64,000 nucleotides of DNA from Schizochytrium sp. TIO01 (lineage: Eukaryota > Sar > Bigyra > Thraustochytrida > Thraustochytriidae): positions 3,457,048-3,521,047 of the forward strand of contig SMSO01000031.1 in NCBI GenBank assembly GCA_004764695.1. Reading direction: 5' to 3'. Below, in pieces: positions 63,107 through 64,000 of this stretch. Positions within the stretch are counted from its first letter, which is position 1. The number at the start of each line of letters is the position of its first letter. A program made the translations under genes and the position numbers. The notes under the pieces were generated by a model. That model was not told the origin of the DNA, did no database searches, and saw only the letters and a list, made by a program, of their open reading frames with translations.

Positions 63107-64000
63107 CCTACCACGGGGATGACCTTGATGAAAGCTGCAAAGAATGTTCTACAACGATGAGATCAGCTAAGACCCAAGCTCAAAGCATGCGACAAGTAAA
63201 GCACTATTGCGTGTTTGATTGTGTCTGGCCTCAATTCGAAAATCAACGATTAACAAGTCTATCTATCTTCTCGGGATGGAGATCCTGGAGATGATTTTTC
63301 TTTCTTTCGCACTGTTCTTATTTGTTCCATTACAATGCGATTGAATAAAGAACAGCACGAACGAGTTTTTCGCTCACTCACTTCAACCATGCTTTTGATT
63401 AAAGACTAGGATTGAGTTTGTTTCATTTTGGTCTTGTCTTTATCGACTTGCACTACAAACCAGACCTCTGAAAATAACATACAGGAAACTCGTAGCTCTG
63501 GTTGTGTCGAAGCTTGTTTTGAAGAGGCCACACAATCGCTTTTTATGCTGCTACTGCTACTACTGTCTTACTTGCCGCTTGTATATCTGCGCGTTGCTTG
63601 CACGATGAAATCGATGTTTAAGGGAGAGAAAGCGCATACAAACGAAGATGGTTGTTCACTCAGTGTCCTGGCTTTCACAACAGCGCCTGTGCCGAAGGAC
63701 ATGAAGACTTCAAGCCTATTATATGTATGCCATCCAAGAGCATTTGTATCAAGTAGAACAAGAGCAAGCTGCTCTGCCAAGTAAAGAAGTTTCATCGCGT
63801 TCTAGACCCTTTGAGGCCTCCCCAGGCAATCGATACAGCATCTTGAATAGTCCTTAATCACTGAGCTGCCGCCATTATTTATGGACACCCGCAGTCCTGG
63901 TGAAGAGGAAAACACAACGCATCTGCTTCTTCAAGTACTGCGAAAACTTCTGTTCGCTCTCTCACAATAAAACAGCAAAAGGTACCTCCTCGCTGATGTC
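63107..64000. other. Upstream of the PNGase A-like gene to the window edge
   Basis: About 0.9 kb. Frames open on both strands at 63428-63795 but no family is recognised, so neither is called. The PNGase A promoter should be at the left end. Confidence 0.4.

Noticed and set aside
63428-63795. Overlapping open frames on both strands, one starting with hydrophobic residues and one containing LALVLLDTNALGWH, which briefly recalled the N terminus of TFIIH subunit TFB4.
   Set aside because: Only about ten residues resemble TFB4 and the following sequence does not match the family. No downstream exon could be found.

Overview
The window comes from a nuclear genome of a unicellular eukaryote. It carries 16 recognisable protein genes, all of eukaryotic type: a TFIID subunit, cyclin H, the U5 snRNP assembly factor AAR2, the ribosome factor RRS1, a two-pore channel, a mitochondrial carrier, and the centriolar WD40 protein POC16/WDR90. 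Two further real or possible genes have no recognised family. Most genes are single long open frames; I found one clear spliceosomal intron, in cyclin H. The intron-poor structure, roughly even base composition of genes, a centriole/flagellum gene and a diverse membrane proteome fit a zoospore-forming protist. A thraustochytrid-like stramenopile is my best guess, but that is inference and no rRNA is present to prove it.

Left part (1-28.4 kb): the 3' part of an inositol-polyphosphate 5-phosphatase homologue that has lost catalytic residues but ends in a CaaX box; TAF11 and AAR2 divergent from one short intergene; an acidic/basic low-complexity nuclear-type protein; a RanBP1-domain protein with SPFA repeats; RRS1; a membrane-anchored TTL-family ligase divergent from POC16/WDR90; a small membrane protein; a TLC-domain protein; and an SfsA-family nuclease-like protein.

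Middle (28.4-39.65 kb): an 11-kb stretch with no credible gene. It alternates very AT-rich patches, GC-rich islets and many tetranucleotide microsatellites (AATG, AATC, CTAT, AATA, ACTA, ATTC families). A structured-RNA candidate sits at its left edge. The stretch stands out against the compact flanks and could be a centromere-like or otherwise non-genic chromosomal element.

Right part (39.65-64 kb): glucose-6-phosphate dehydrogenase; cyclin H (two exons, minus strand); a TBC-domain Rab-GAP; sphingosine-1-phosphate lyase; a two-pore cation channel with an altered filter; an amino acid transporter; the mitochondrial S-adenosylmethionine carrier; and a secreted PNGase A-type protein whose coding end overlaps the carrier's. 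There is no operon structure. Genes lie on both strands, often as divergent pairs sharing 0.35-1.4 kb upstream regions. Functional links are thematic only: transcription and RNA processing (TAF11, cyclin H, AAR2), ribosome assembly (RRS1), lipid and inositide metabolism, and endomembrane transport. No transposon, tRNA, rRNA or CRISPR was identified.
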